This document shows positions 16,219 to 25,793 of a DNA stretch of 64,000 bases, piece by piece; the first letter of the stretch is position 1, and the number at the start of each line of letters is the position of its first letter. The DNA is from Mesorhizobium sp. GbtcB19 (GTDB lineage Bacteria > Pseudomonadota > Alphaproteobacteria > Rhizobiales > Rhizobiaceae). The translations under genes and the position numbers were made by a program. The notes beneath the pieces are model-generated. The model was not told where the DNA came from, searched no databases, and saw only the letters and a list, made by a program, of their open reading frames with translations. Where the stretch lies: assembly GCF_019091085.1 (NCBI RefSeq), contig NZ_JAGXJY010000007.1, forward strand, positions 124,001-188,000. The letters run 5' to 3'.

Positions 16219-17155
16219 AGCCCGCGCGGTGCTCCGCAAAGGGGGCCGCGGCGAACGCACCGGGCTGCGGGATCTCCGGCTCGCGCCGCGCCAGCGAATT
16301 GGCGACCAGCGTGATCGTCTCGCGCCCGATGCGGGCGATCTCGCCCGGACGGTCGATGCCGCTGATCATGAACTCCTCGATGCCGAGCGCGGCATAGGGC
16401 AAGAGCGCCAGAGCAAGCCGCGCCGGCGGCCCGGCGATCTCGACCGCCCGGTGATCCGGGGTGCCGCTCCAGCCGTCCGCATGGATGCGGACCGGAAGCG
16501 CGAAGCGCAGCTTGCCGGCGCGGCCGTGCTCGGCGGCGGCACCGCGCGCGCGTTCGATCAACTGCCGCACCTCGTCGGGTGAGCCGGCGGCAAGCTCGAA
16601 GATATCGGCATGCTTGCCGGCGACTTTCAGCGCCGTGCCGGACTGGCCGCCGAGGCGGATGACAAGGTCGGCGCCATGCGGCCCCTTGCGCGGCACGAAG
16701 CCGCCCCGGACGCTGTAGAAGGCGCCTTCATGGTCGAAGGGCCTGTCGTTCGACCACAACCGCTTCAGCAGCACCAGATATTCGTCGATGCGCTGCCAGA
16801 CTACGCTGTGGCCGATCGGCCGCGCCTCGGCATCGCTGTCTTCCAGCGGCTCGCTCAGCATGCGCAGCGACAGACGGCCGCCACCCCGGCGATCGAGCGC
16901 CGCGAGCTGCCTTGCCGCCACCGTCGGCTCGATCACGCCGGCCCAATGCGTCAGCACGATTTGGAGCGAGCCGGTGCGGTCGAGCGTCTGGGCGGCGATG
17001 TCCATGTTGGTGAGCAGGCCGGCCGCATCGTCGATCACCAGCTTGCGGAAGCCGGCATCCTCGATCAGCGACAATTTGGTCGCCGTCTCGGCGAAATCGT
17101 AGAAGAAGCTGCCATTGGCAGCCTTACCGGGAACATGCGTGAACTCGATCGGCAT
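16217..17155 (-). CDS. LLM-class flavin-dependent oxidoreductase
   Basis: The 312-residue product has the luciferase-like monooxygenase pattern: LIEDAGFRKLVIDDAAGLLTNMDIAAQ, THWAGVIEPTVAARQLAALD, and GG-GRLSLRML, with the conserved SVVWQRIDEYLVLLKRLWSNDRP insertion. Such enzymes use reduced flavin to oxidise sulfonates, alkanes or other compounds. ATG 17155 was chosen because GGAGGAG lies eight bases upstream. A 58-residue membrane protein gene precedes it by 155 bases. Confidence 0.88.
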   Translation of the reverse strand: MPIEFTHVPGKAANGSFFYDFAETATKLSLIEDAGFRKLVIDDAAGLLTNMDIAAQTLDRTGSLQIVLTHWAGVIEPTVAARQLAALDRRGGGRLSLRMLSEPLEDSDAEARPIGHSVVWQRIDEYLVLLKRLWSNDRPFDHEGAFYSVRGGFVPRKGPHGADLVIRLGGQSGTALKVAGKHADIFELAAGSPDEVRQLIERARGAAAEHGRAGKLRFALPVRIHADGWSGTPDHRAVEIAGPPARLALALLPYAALGIEEFMISGIDRPGEIARIGRETITLVANSLARREPEIPQPGAFAAAPFAEHRAG

Positions 17156-17310
17156 TGCCATCTCCTCCATCACGTTGGCTTGCCCCGCTCCAAAGCCTTC
17201 GAACCAAATCCGAGACGCAGGCGCACGACGGCACCCTGGCGCCTGGCCAGTTTTCAACTCCGACTACTCGACTCAGATTGTTTGACGGCGGGTCTCGGCC
17301 CGCCTTGAAA

Positions 17311-17487
17311 TCAGGGGATCAGCCCCAGCACCACCGCGCCGGTGAATACGAACGCGAGCGCGAAGACGAGATAGGCGAAGGTGCCGCCATAGGCGGGCCT
17401 CCAGCTCTGGTCGGCGGTCAGCCTCTGTCCCTTGCGGGCGGTCTGGGCGTTCTGGATATAGGACATATCGGCCTCCGTCTCGGCCAT
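17311..17487 (-). CDS. Small membrane protein, 58 residues
   Basis: The product begins MAETEADMSYIQNAQTARKG and has one hydrophobic segment near residues 35-56 (TFAYLVFALAFVFTGAVVLG). No family is recognised. The frame is intact and the helix clear. The upstream sequence CTATAAAG-TTAGTAG resembles CTATAAAGCTGACTA near the iron operon (14055-14070), which hints at shared control. The next gene in this direction is the LLM oxidoreductase. The 259 bases upstream to the SDR gene show no other gene. Confidence 0.65.
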   Translation of the reverse strand: MAETEADMSYIQNAQTARKGQRLTADQSWRPAYGGTFAYLVFALAFVFTGAVVLGLIP

Positions 17488-17746
17488 TAATCTATAAAGT
17501 TAGTAGACTTTGTCGATTGCTATTTTTCGAGGATTTTTGGGAAAACGTTCTCGGGATAGGGCGCGAACTGGGTAATTATTGCTCCCTCGAGAAAGAATAT
17601 CCGGGTGGCAACCGATGCGAGCAGGCCCGGCAAATGCCTGGAACCATAGACTTTTCAGCGGCGGACGGCCTCGTTCAAGCGCTTGGCTATTCCCCGCCCG
17701 ACGCGATAGCATCGAAAAACACCTCACGGGATCCAGGGAGACGAAA

Positions 17747-18514
17747 ATGGGTGGAAGACTGGCGGGCAAGGTCGCCATCATCTCGGGCGGCGCAACAGGC
17801 ATGGGCGGGGCGGCTTCCGAGCTGTTCGCCGCCGAAGGCGCAAAAGTTGCGATCATCGACCGCAATGGCGAGGCCGCCGGCAAGACGGCCGCGGCGATCA
17901 GGGCGCGGGGCCATGTCGCGGAGCATTTCGTCGCCGACGTTTCGGACGAGCCGCAGGTCGAAGCGGCGGTGAAGGCGGCCGCCGAAAAGCTCGGACCGGT
18001 CACCGTGCTGTTCAACCATGCCGGCACGATCGTCATCAAACCGTTTCTGGAAACGAGCCTGCAGGAATGGGACTGGCTGCATGCCGTCAATGTCCGCTCG
18101 ATGTTTTTGATGACGCGCGCGGTGCTGCCCGGCATGATCGCCGCCGGCGGCGGCTCGATCGTCTGCACCTCGTCGATCTCGGCGGTGGCGGCGACGCCGA
18201 ACGAAGTGCTCTACGATACCACCAAGGGCGCCTGCCACATGTTCGCGCGCGCCATCGCGGTCGAATTCCGCGACCGCAACATCCGCTGCAACGCCGTCTG
18301 CCCCGGCTTCATCCGCACGCCGCACGGCCTGCGCGAGGTGGCCGATCTCGGCAAGCTTGGCGTCGATGTCTCGGATGCGGCACTCGCCGCGCAGCAGGGC
18401 CGCATCGGCGAGCCGGAGGAAGTTGCGAAGGCGGCACTGTTCCTGGCCAGCGACGAATCGAGCTTCGTCAACGGCGCGCATCTGTTCGTGGATAATGCTT
18501 TCACGGCGATCTGA
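17747..18514 (+). CDS. SDR-family NAD(P)-dependent oxidoreductase
   Basis: This 255-residue classical short-chain dehydrogenase has the cofactor motif GGATGMGG (14-21), NHAG (90-93), and catalytic Ser 143, Tyr 156 and Lys 160 (YDTTK). ATG 17747 follows AGGGAG and matches the family start. The acidic residue after strand 2 (IIDRN) suggests NAD preference. The substrate is unknown. Confidence 0.92.
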   Translation: MGGRLAGKVAIISGGATGMGGAASELFAAEGAKVAIIDRNGEAAGKTAAAIRARGHVAEHFVADVSDEPQVEAAVKAAAEKLGPVTVLFNHAGTIVIKPFLETSLQEWDWLHAVNVRSMFLMTRAVLPGMIAAGGGSIVCTSSISAVAATPNEVLYDTTKGACHMFARAIAVEFRDRNIRCNAVCPGFIRTPHGLREVADLGKLGVDVSDAALAAQQGRIGEPEEVAKAALFLASDESSFVNGAHLFVDNAFTAI

Positions 18515-18522
18515 GTTCTTTT

Positions 18523-18680
18523 CCTCGCCCCACGAAAGTGGGGAGAGGTGGCTCGGCGAAGCCGAGACGGAGAGGGGAAGGCTCGGCTTTCGCGAAGGTT
18601 CAGCGAAACTCGCCACCGTTGCAGGCCCCCTCTCCGGCCGCCTCGCGGCCACCTCTCCCCCGCCGTTGGCGGGGGCGAGG
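18523..18680. repeat. Long GC-rich intergenic repeat
   Basis: This stretch of about 158 bases begins CCTCGCCCCACGAAAGTGGGG and ends GCCGTTGGCGGGGGCGAGG, with nested palindromes and the words GGAGAGG and CCACCTCTCC. It resembles the elements at 22238, 23593 and 29830 in having C-runs, GGCC and CTCTCC. It fills the gap between convergent SDR and permease genes. Confidence 0.6.
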
Positions 18681-18689
18681 AACTCTGGA

Positions 18690-19634
18690 CTACCGCTCTT
18701 CCCTCCGGAACGGCTTCAGCAGCGCCGAAGGCGCCACCGCGTTGCGCGACATGAAGGCCATTGCGACGATGGTGAAGATGAAGGGCAGCATCAGGAACGC
18801 TTCGTAGGGAATGTGGCCGAGGCCGCTGGCCTGCATGCGCAATTGCAGCGCATCGACGAAGGCGAAGAGCAGAGCTGCCCCGGCCGAGCGCCATGGATCC
18901 CAGCGGCCGAACACGACCAGCGCGATCGCCACCCAGCCGCGGCCCGAGACCACGCCGAAGGTGAAGGCGTTGAACTGCGCCATGGTGAGGAAGGCGCCGG
19001 CGAGCCCCATCAGCGCGCCGCCGAGGATGACCGCCTGGAAGCGCGTGGCCATCACGCTGACGCCGGCCGAGTCCGCCGCGCGCGGGTTCTCGCCGACCAT
19101 GCGCACCGACAGCCCCCATGGCGTTCGGTAGAGCACGAAGGCGGCGAGCGGGACGGCGACGATGGCGAGATAGACCAGTGTGAACTGGTTGAACACGGCC
19201 GGGCCGAACACCGGTATGTCCGACAGCAGCGGGATCGGCACGGGCTTGAAACCGTCGATGCTGGGCGGCACCGATTGCTGGCCGAAGATCAGCCGGTAGA
19301 GGAAATAGGCAAGGCCGGATGAGAATAAGGTCACGCCGATGCCGCAGACATGCTGGCTGAGGCCCAGCGCCACCGTGAACAACGCATGCAGCGCGCCCAT
19401 CAGCGCGCCGACGAGCATGGCCACCAGCACGCCCAGCCACAGGCTGCCGCTGAGACTCGCGGCGGTGAAGCCCGCCATGGCGCAGAGCAGCATGATGCCT
19501 TCGATGCCGAGATTGAGGACGCCGGCGCGCTCGGAAAACATTTCGCCGAGCGTGGCGAAGGCCAGCGGCGTGGCGATGCGGATGATGGCGGCGAGGAAGC
19601 CGACCTGGAAAATCTGCTCGAACACCGCGCTCAT
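18690..19634 (-). CDS. BMP-type ABC transporter permease 2
   Basis: This 314-residue multi-spanning permease carries the family's GEMFSERAGVLNLGIEGIML motif near its N-terminus and the GENPRAADSAGVSV loop. It is the shorter permease of transporters for nucleosides or related compounds. Its ATG overlaps the stop of permease 1 (ATGA). A longer reading frame upstream is permease 1 read in another frame. Confidence 0.93.
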   Translation of the reverse strand: MSAVFEQIFQVGFLAAIIRIATPLAFATLGEMFSERAGVLNLGIEGIMLLCAMAGFTAASLSGSLWLGVLVAMLVGALMGALHALFTVALGLSQHVCGIGVTLFSSGLAYFLYRLIFGQQSVPPSIDGFKPVPIPLLSDIPVFGPAVFNQFTLVYLAIVAVPLAAFVLYRTPWGLSVRMVGENPRAADSAGVSVMATRFQAVILGGALMGLAGAFLTMAQFNAFTFGVVSGRGWVAIALVVFGRWDPWRSAGAALLFAFVDALQLRMQASGLGHIPYEAFLMLPFIFTIVAMAFMSRNAVAPSALLKPFRREER

Positions 19635-20686
19635 GTTTGCGCTCCCACGCGGCGGATGCGGTAGGCGGTGAAGAGCAGCGCCACCAGCATGGCAAGCAGC
19701 GCGGTTCCCTGGATGACGTCGCTCAAGAAGGCCGGCACGCCGGTCGCCCGCGACATCGCCTCGGCGCCGGTCATGACCGCGGCCAGGAAGATCGCCGCCG
19801 GCACCACGCCGAGCGGATTGAGCCTCGCCAGCATGGCAACGACAATGCCGGAATAGCCATAGCCCGGCGAGATGTCGCTCATCACCTGGAAGTGCACGCC
19901 GCCGACCTCGCCGACGCCAGCGAGCCCGGCCAGGGCGCCGGAGAGCAACGCGGTGGAGGTGAGCACACGCTGCACATTGATGCCGCCATAGCGCGCGGCT
20001 TCCGGATTCTCGCCGGTGACACGGATGCGGAAGCCGAGCGTGGTGCGCGCGATCAGGAACCAGACCAAGGGTGCCGCGATCAGCGCCACGACGACGCCGA
20101 GATGGAGGCGGGTGCCTTCGATCAGCACCGGGAAATTGGCCGAATCCTCGATCGGCGGCGAGATCGGATAGCCGCTGAACGTATCCTTCCACGGCCCTTC
20201 GATCAGCGCCATCAGCGCGTAATAGATGACCGAGTTGAGGAGCAGCGAGCTCACCACGTCGTCGACCTTGAATTTGATGCGCAATGTCGCGGGCACCAGC
20301 GCGACCACGGCGCCAGCGGCTGCGCCTGCAATCGCCATCAACAGCATGGCGAGGGTGCCTGGCATCGGAATGGCGCCGACGAAGCAGCTTGCCACCGCGC
20401 CGGCCAACAGCTGGCCCTCGGCGCCGATGTTCCAGAATTTGGCGCGGAAGGCGATCGCCACGGCAAGGCCAGTGAAGATCATCGGCGCCGCGCGCACCAG
20501 CGTCTCGGTGATGGCGTAGCTGTCGCCGAGCGAGGCCGACAGCATCACGCCATAGGCGTCGACGACGCCGGCGCCGGCGATCGCGATCAGCCCGCTGCAC
20601 AGGATGAGCGTCGCGGCGATGGCGATGAGCGGCAGGGCGAGATTGAACCAGGCCGGGGTCGACGCGCGGGCTTCGAGGCGAAACAT
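19631..20686 (-). CDS. BMP-type ABC transporter permease 1
   Basis: This 351-residue permease has the conserved AFRAKFWNIGAEGQLLAGA motif and the GENPEAARYGGINV loop that contacts the ATPase. It starts at the TGATG junction with the ATPase gene and overlaps permease 2 by four bases, so the four transporter genes are one operon. Confidence 0.94.
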   Translation of the reverse strand: MFRLEARASTPAWFNLALPLIAIAATLILCSGLIAIAGAGVVDAYGVMLSASLGDSYAITETLVRAAPMIFTGLAVAIAFRAKFWNIGAEGQLLAGAVASCFVGAIPMPGTLAMLLMAIAGAAAGAVVALVPATLRIKFKVDDVVSSLLLNSVIYYALMALIEGPWKDTFSGYPISPPIEDSANFPVLIEGTRLHLGVVVALIAAPLVWFLIARTTLGFRIRVTGENPEAARYGGINVQRVLTSTALLSGALAGLAGVGEVGGVHFQVMSDISPGYGYSGIVVAMLARLNPLGVVPAAIFLAAVMTGAEAMSRATGVPAFLSDVIQGTALLAMLVALLFTAYRIRRVGAQT

Positions 20687-22224
20687 CAGGCGTGGCCCTC
20701 CGCGCCGGTCATCATCAGGCCGAGTCTTGCGACGGTAGCCTCCGCGCCCGAAAGCGTGCCGGCGAGGCGGCCTTCATACATCACCGCGATACGGTCCGAG
20801 AGCATCAGCAATTCCTCGAGGTCCTCGCCGATGACGATGATGCCGCAACCCCTGGCGCGCATCGCCAGGAATTTTTCGTGGATGAAGCGGGCCGCACCAA
20901 TGTCGAGCCCACGCGTCGGCTGCGAGACGATCAGCACTTTCGGATCGAAAGCGAGCTCACGCGCCAGAAGCGCCTTCTGCAGATTGCCGCCGGACAGCGC
21001 GCCGGCGCGCACCATCGGCCCGGGGCAGCGTATGTCATAGGCCTTGATCTGCGCCTCGGCGAAGGCGCGGATCGCCGCGGGATTGAGCAGGCCCTTGCGG
21101 CTGAAGGCCTCGGTGCCGATGCGCGGCAGCACCATGGAATCGGCCAAAGGCAGGTTGGTGACCAGGCCGGTCGTCATCCGGTCCTCCGGAATGCGGCCGA
21201 GGCCAAGCGCCTGCAGCTCGCGTGGCGAGAATTGCGCGACCGTTTTGCCGGCTATCGTCATGGCGCCGGTCTTGGGCGGCAGCATGCCGGAGATGACGTC
21301 GGCCAGCGCCCGCTGGCCGTTGCCGGAAACGCCGGCAATGCCGAGGATTTCGCCCGCGCGGACGAACAGCGAGACGTCGCGCAACGGCGTGCCGGCGTGG
21401 CCGGCGGTGGAAATGCCGTCGAGCGTCAGCACCGAAGCGCCGGGCGTCGAAGCCTCCTTGACCGGCGGCACGATTTCGTGGCCGCACATCAGTTCCGCCA
21501 TTGCGGCCGATGTCGTGTTGGCTGGGTCGTCCACGCGGCCCGCGACCTTGCCATGGCGCAGCACGACGCAGCGATGGGTGAGCGCCCGGACCTCGTTGAG
21601 TTTGTGCGAAATGAAGATGATGCCAAGCCCTTGGGCAGCCATCGAGCGCAAAGCGGCGAACAGGCCGTCGACCTCGCTCGGCGCCAGCACCGCGGTCGGC
21701 TCGTCGAGGATCAAGAGCCTGGCGCCGCGAAACAGCGCCTTGATGATTTCCAGCCGCTGCTGCTCGCCGACGGACAGCGCCGAGACCGGCAGGTTCGGAT
21801 CGAGGCTCAAACCGTACTGGCGGCCGATCTCCTTGAGCCGCGAAAGCCCGCCGGCGCGGTCGATGCGGCCGGATTTGCCGGGAATGCCGATCAGAAGGTT
21901 TTCCAGCACCGTCAGGCGCGGCGCCAGGTGAAAATGCTGGTGCACCATGCCGATGCCGGCGGCCAGAGCGTCGGCCGAGTTATGGATGGCGACAGGCTTG
22001 CCCTCGACCAGGATATCGCCGGCATCTGGCGCATAGGCGCCGAACAGCACGTTCATCAGCGTCGTCTTGCCGGCGCCATTCTCGCCCAAAAGGCCGAGAA
22101 TCTCGCCGGGCGCGACGCTGAGATCGACAGCCTCGTTCGCCTTGACCGCGCCGAAGCTCTTGGTGATGCCGCGCATTTCGATGAGTGGGGCGGACAAGGG
22201 GGCTCCTGACTTACGATCCGGCAT
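20686..22224 (-). CDS. BMP-type ABC transporter ATPase, two ATPase domains
   Basis: The product is about 512 residues with two ABC domains. The first has Walker A GENGAGKTT, Q-loop HQHFHLAPRLTV and signature LSVGEQQRLEI. The second has the degenerate Walker A GVSGNGQRA and signature LSGGNLQKALLARE, as in the sugar/nucleoside import class. ATG 22224 (MPDRKSGAPL) was used; the frame before it runs into the intergenic repeat. It supplies the ATPase for both permeases below. Confidence 0.92.
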   Translation of the reverse strand: MPDRKSGAPLSAPLIEMRGITKSFGAVKANEAVDLSVAPGEILGLLGENGAGKTTLMNVLFGAYAPDAGDILVEGKPVAIHNSADALAAGIGMVHQHFHLAPRLTVLENLLIGIPGKSGRIDRAGGLSRLKEIGRQYGLSLDPNLPVSALSVGEQQRLEIIKALFRGARLLILDEPTAVLAPSEVDGLFAALRSMAAQGLGIIFISHKLNEVRALTHRCVVLRHGKVAGRVDDPANTTSAAMAELMCGHEIVPPVKEASTPGASVLTLDGISTAGHAGTPLRDVSLFVRAGEILGIAGVSGNGQRALADVISGMLPPKTGAMTIAGKTVAQFSPRELQALGLGRIPEDRMTTGLVTNLPLADSMVLPRIGTEAFSRKGLLNPAAIRAFAEAQIKAYDIRCPGPMVRAGALSGGNLQKALLARELAFDPKVLIVSQPTRGLDIGAARFIHEKFLAMRARGCGIIVIGEDLEELLMLSDRIAVMYEGRLAGTLSGAEATVARLGLMMTGAEGHA

Positions 22225-22237
22225 ACCGCGGAGGGCA

Positions 22238-22412
22238 GCGCGAGGCCCCCTCTCTGGCCTGCCGGCCATCTCCCCCCAAGGGGGGGAGATCAGATGTCAC
22301 GCGGGCCTTCGCCAACTTTCGACGTTGAAAAGATCAAGCGCCGTCGACGGAACTGCCAATCTCCCCCCTTGAGGGGGAGATGTCCGGCAGGACAGAGAGG
22401 GGGGCCTCGCGC
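22238..22412. repeat. Long GC-rich inverted intergenic repeat
   Basis: The ends GCGCGAGGCCCCCTCTCTG and CAGAGAGGGGGGCCTCGCGC are inverted copies with one extra base. Inside lie CATCTCCCCCC-AAGGGGGGAGAT and CTCCCCCCTTGAGGGGGAG hairpins. It is very similar to 29830-29984. It sits within the transporter operon between the binding-protein gene and the ATPase gene, where strong hairpins may lower downstream expression or protect the first message. Confidence 0.75.
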
Positions 22413-22430
22413 CGACCCCTCAAAAAAACT

Positions 22431-23456
22431 TCAATCCGAAACCGGCGTGTTCTCGTCGACGTCGACGCGGAAATTGCCTTCGAGGATCTCGGCCTTCTTC
22501 TTCTCGACCAGGTCCTTCACCTCCGCCGGCAGCGTCTTGTCGAACTTGTGGTAGGGCGCGAGATACGAACCGCCCTTGGCCATGCGCGAGAAGTCGCCAT
22601 AGTCCTGCGCGGTGAAGACGCCGGCCTTGACCAGTTTGATCGCCTGCTCGACCGTCGGATACATGTCCCACACCGGGCCGGTGATGACCGTATCCGGGCC
22701 GAGGCTCGACTGGTCGGACATGTTGGAGATGGCAAGGATCTTCTTCTCCACCGCCGCCTCGATGACGCCGAAGCGCTCGGCATAGATGACGTCGACACCG
22801 GCATCGATCTGCGCCACCGCCGCTTCCTTGGCCTTGGGCGGATCGAAGAAGGAGCCGATGAAGGCGACCTTCTTCTTGATGTTCGGATTGACCTCCTTGG
22901 CGCCGGCGAAGAAGGCGTTGACCAGCCGGTTCACTTCCGGAATGCCCATCGCCGCGACAGCACCGACCGTGCCCGACTTCGACATCTTTCCCGCGATCAT
23001 GCCGGACAGATAGGCGGGTTCATGGATCCAGTTGTCGAAGACGCCGAAATTGGGTTCGGCCGGGCCGGCGCCGGAGCCGAACAGCCAGGCGGTCTTCGGG
23101 AATTGCTTGGCGGTCTTTCGCGATTCGCGCTCGGCGGCGAAGGCGTCGCCCAGCACCAGCTGGTAGCCGCCCTGCGCATATTCGCGCATCACGCGGCTGA
23201 AGTCGGCGGTCTGCACCTTCTCCGACCATTTGTATTCGATGCCCAGTTCCTTCTCGGCCTTCTGCAGGGCGACGTGGATCTGGTTGTCCCACGGCTCCTC
23301 GATCGGCGTGGCGAAGATCGCCGCCACCTTCAGCTTCTTGTCCTTGGCGAAGGCCGCGCCGGGCAACACGGTGGCCGCGAGGCCGAGCGCGCCGAGTTCC
23401 AGCACGTTGCGCCGCGACAGGCCGGCGCGTTGCATTTTGCTACGTTCGTTTTCCAT
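22431..23456 (-). CDS. BMP family ABC substrate-binding protein with Tat-like signal
   Basis: This 341-residue periplasmic protein has the BMP/PnrA-like pattern (KLKVAAIFATPIEEPWDNQ, REYAQGGYQLVLGDAF, VGAVAAMGIPEVNRLVNAF). Relatives bind purine nucleosides or similar compounds. The signal LSRRNVLELGALGLAATVLPG contains twin arginines, suggesting folded export by Tat; no lipobox is seen. ATG 23456 is preceded by GAGGGGAAC. It is the first gene of the transporter operon. Confidence 0.92.
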   Translation of the reverse strand: MENERSKMQRAGLSRRNVLELGALGLAATVLPGAAFAKDKKLKVAAIFATPIEEPWDNQIHVALQKAEKELGIEYKWSEKVQTADFSRVMREYAQGGYQLVLGDAFAAERESRKTAKQFPKTAWLFGSGAGPAEPNFGVFDNWIHEPAYLSGMIAGKMSKSGTVGAVAAMGIPEVNRLVNAFFAGAKEVNPNIKKKVAFIGSFFDPPKAKEAAVAQIDAGVDVIYAERFGVIEAAVEKKILAISNMSDQSSLGPDTVITGPVWDMYPTVEQAIKLVKAGVFTAQDYGDFSRMAKGGSYLAPYHKFDKTLPAEVKDLVEKKKAEILEGNFRVDVDENTPVSD

Positions 23457-23592
23457 TGAAGTTCCCCTCTGATTGACAGCCGTGTCGAGCCGGCCGTTCA
23501 AAAAATGTCAGACGAGGGACTATGGAACGGCGCCCGAGTTTTGTCCACATGGTCAAATTTGGTGGCGATGCTTGCGGTGTGGACAGGGGAGA

Positions 23593-23650
23593 TGTCGGCG
23601 CGGGACAGCGCCGCCTCGGTCCTGCCGGCCACCTCCCCACGAGGGGGGAT
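23593..23650. repeat. Partial copy of the long GC-rich repeat
   Basis: The stretch with GCGCCGCCTCGGTCCTGCCGG followed by CCACCTCCCCACGAGGGGGGA resembles half of the repeat at 22238-22412. It lies beside the stop of the M3 peptidase gene and may help end its transcript. Confidence 0.45.
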
Positions 23651-23657
23651 TAGCCAA

Positions 23658-25706
23658 TCACACCAGCCCGCGCTTCACCATCATCGCGTCCGGCGACGGC
23701 ATCTTGCCGCGGAACGCCGTATAGAGCTCTTCCGGATCCTTCGACCCGCCCGCGGCGTAGATGTTCTTGCGCAGCCGCTCGGCCAGTTCCGGATTGAAGG
23801 CATCGCCCGTTTCCTCGAAAGCCGAGAAGGCGTCGGCGTCGAGTACTTCCGACCACATGTAGGAATAGTAGCCAGCTGAATAACCGTCGCCGGCAAAGAC
23901 ATGGCCGAAATGCGGGGTGCGGTGGCGCATCGCGATCGTGTCCGGCATATGCAGCTTTTCCAGTGTTTCGGCCTCATACCGAAGCGGCTCGGCCGGCGCA
24001 TCCGCCTTTGCATGGTACGCCATGTCGATCAGCGCCGAGGCGGTGAACTCGACGGTGGCGAAGCCGGCGCCGAAGGTGCGGGCGGCGAGCATCTTGTCGA
24101 GCAGCGCCTTCGGCATCGGCTTGCCGGTCTTCACATGCAGCGCGTGCTTTTCCAGCACCGCCGGAACCGTCAGCCAATGCTCGTAGAGCTGCGAGGGCAG
24201 TTCGACGAAATCGCGGCTGACAGAGGTGCCCGAAACCGAAGGCCAGGTGACGTCGGTCAGCATGCCGTGCAGCGCGTGACCGAATTCGTGGAACAAGGTC
24301 TTGGCCTCGTCGACCGACAGAAGCGCCGCCTCGCCGGCCGGCGGCTTGGCAAAATTCATGATGTTGTAGATCATCGGCTTGGCACCGTCGCCAAGCTTGT
24401 AGCCGGACCGCAGCGCACTCATCCAGGCGCCGGAGCGTTTTGATGGCCGCGCGAAATAGTCGGCCAGGAACAGGCCGCGCTCGCTGCCGTCCGGATTCTT
24501 GACCACGAAGACGCGCGCGTCCGGATGCCAGGCGGCGATGCCCTTCCTCTCCTCGAAGGTGATGCCGAACAAGCGCGTCGCCACATCGAAGCAAGCCTCG
24601 ATGACGCGTTCGAGCTGCAAATATGGCTTCAGTTCCGCCTCGTCGAAGGCGAATTTCTCGGCGCGCAGCTTCTCCTGGTAGAAGCGCCAGTCCCAGGCGG
24701 CGAATTTCTCATTGCTGCCGGCCTCCGCGGCCAGCCGCTCCAGCTCCTTCTGGTCGGCGGCGGCTTTCTCCAATGCCTTTTCCCAGACCGGATCGAGCAG
24801 CTCATGCACCGCCTTCGGCGTCTTCGCCATCGTGTCGTCGAGCTTCAGCGCCGCGAAGGAGCCGTAGCCGAGCAGCTTTGCTTTCTCGGCGCGCAGCTTC
24901 AGCATGTCACGCACCACGCCGGTATTGTCGGTGGCCCCGCCATTCTGGCCGCGCATGATGAAAGCGCGGAAAGCGGTCTCGCGCAGGTCGCGCCGCTCCG
25001 AAAACGTCGAGAACGGCTCGTAGATCGAACGCGACAGCGTCACCGCATAGCGGCCCTTCTGGCCGCGCATCTCGGCCGCTTCCGCCATGGCGCTCTTCAG
25101 GAAATCCGGCAGGCCGGCAAGGTCGGCCTCGTCGAGGAACAGTGCCCAGTCACGCTCGTCGGCGAGCACGTTCTGGCCGAAATTGGTGCCGAGCGAGGAG
25201 AGTTCCTCGTTGATCGCGGCAAGCCGCTTCTTGCCGTCGGCATCGAGCTTGGCGCCTGACCTGACAAAACCCTTCCAGGTCTTTTCCAGGACGCGCAGCG
25301 TCTCGGCATCGAGCTTCAGGCTGTCGCGCCGCTGGTAAAGATCGTCGATGCGGGCAAACAGCTTCTCATTCATCGAGATCGCCGAGAAATGCCGCGACAT
25401 CTTTGGCGAAACCTCGCGCTCCATCGCCTGGATCGTGTCGTTGGTGTGAGCGCCGGCCCGGCACCAGAAGATCGACGAGACATGGTCGAGCGCATCGCCG
25501 GCAAGCTCGAGCGCGGCAAGCGTGTTGTGAACCGTCGGCGCCTCGCTGTTGCCGGCGATCGCATCGATCTCGGCCTGGTGCGCCGCAAGCGCTGCGTCGA
25601 AGACCGGCCCGAAATCATTGTCGCCGATGCGCGAGAAATCCGGCAGGCCGAGCGGCCCTTGCCAGACGGTCAGCGGATGGGCGGCGAGGTCGGCGGTTTT
25701 TGACAT
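23658..25706 (-). CDS. M3 family oligopeptidase (Dcp/oligopeptidase A type)
   Basis: The 682-residue product has the zinc site HEFGH inside TLFHEFGHALHGML and the downstream Glu region FVELPSQLYEHWL, the marks of M3 thimet-like peptidases. It has no signal peptide, so it acts in the cytoplasm on short peptides. ATG 25706 (MSKTADLAAHPLTVW) is the family-like start. It appears to be transcribed alone. Confidence 0.94.
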   Translation of the reverse strand: MSKTADLAAHPLTVWQGPLGLPDFSRIGDNDFGPVFDAALAAHQAEIDAIAGNSEAPTVHNTLAALELAGDALDHVSSIFWCRAGAHTNDTIQAMEREVSPKMSRHFSAISMNEKLFARIDDLYQRRDSLKLDAETLRVLEKTWKGFVRSGAKLDADGKKRLAAINEELSSLGTNFGQNVLADERDWALFLDEADLAGLPDFLKSAMAEAAEMRGQKGRYAVTLSRSIYEPFSTFSERRDLRETAFRAFIMRGQNGGATDNTGVVRDMLKLRAEKAKLLGYGSFAALKLDDTMAKTPKAVHELLDPVWEKALEKAAADQKELERLAAEAGSNEKFAAWDWRFYQEKLRAEKFAFDEAELKPYLQLERVIEACFDVATRLFGITFEERKGIAAWHPDARVFVVKNPDGSERGLFLADYFARPSKRSGAWMSALRSGYKLGDGAKPMIYNIMNFAKPPAGEAALLSVDEAKTLFHEFGHALHGMLTDVTWPSVSGTSVSRDFVELPSQLYEHWLTVPAVLEKHALHVKTGKPMPKALLDKMLAARTFGAGFATVEFTASALIDMAYHAKADAPAEPLRYEAETLEKLHMPDTIAMRHRTPHFGHVFAGDGYSAGYYSYMWSEVLDADAFSAFEETGDAFNPELAERLRKNIYAAGGSKDPEELYTAFRGKMPSPDAMMVKRGLV

Positions 25707-25793
25707 GGGCAAATCCGATTGGGAGTTTCGACAGGCGGCGGGCAGTCCCGGATGTAGGGCGATGCCGTGCATCGCGCAACTCCGGGCTTCGCC

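Noticed and set aside
18690-20600. 636-residue frame containing permease 2
   Set aside because: Its first half is permease 1 read in another frame; the true start is the ATG at 19634 overlapping the permease 1 stop.
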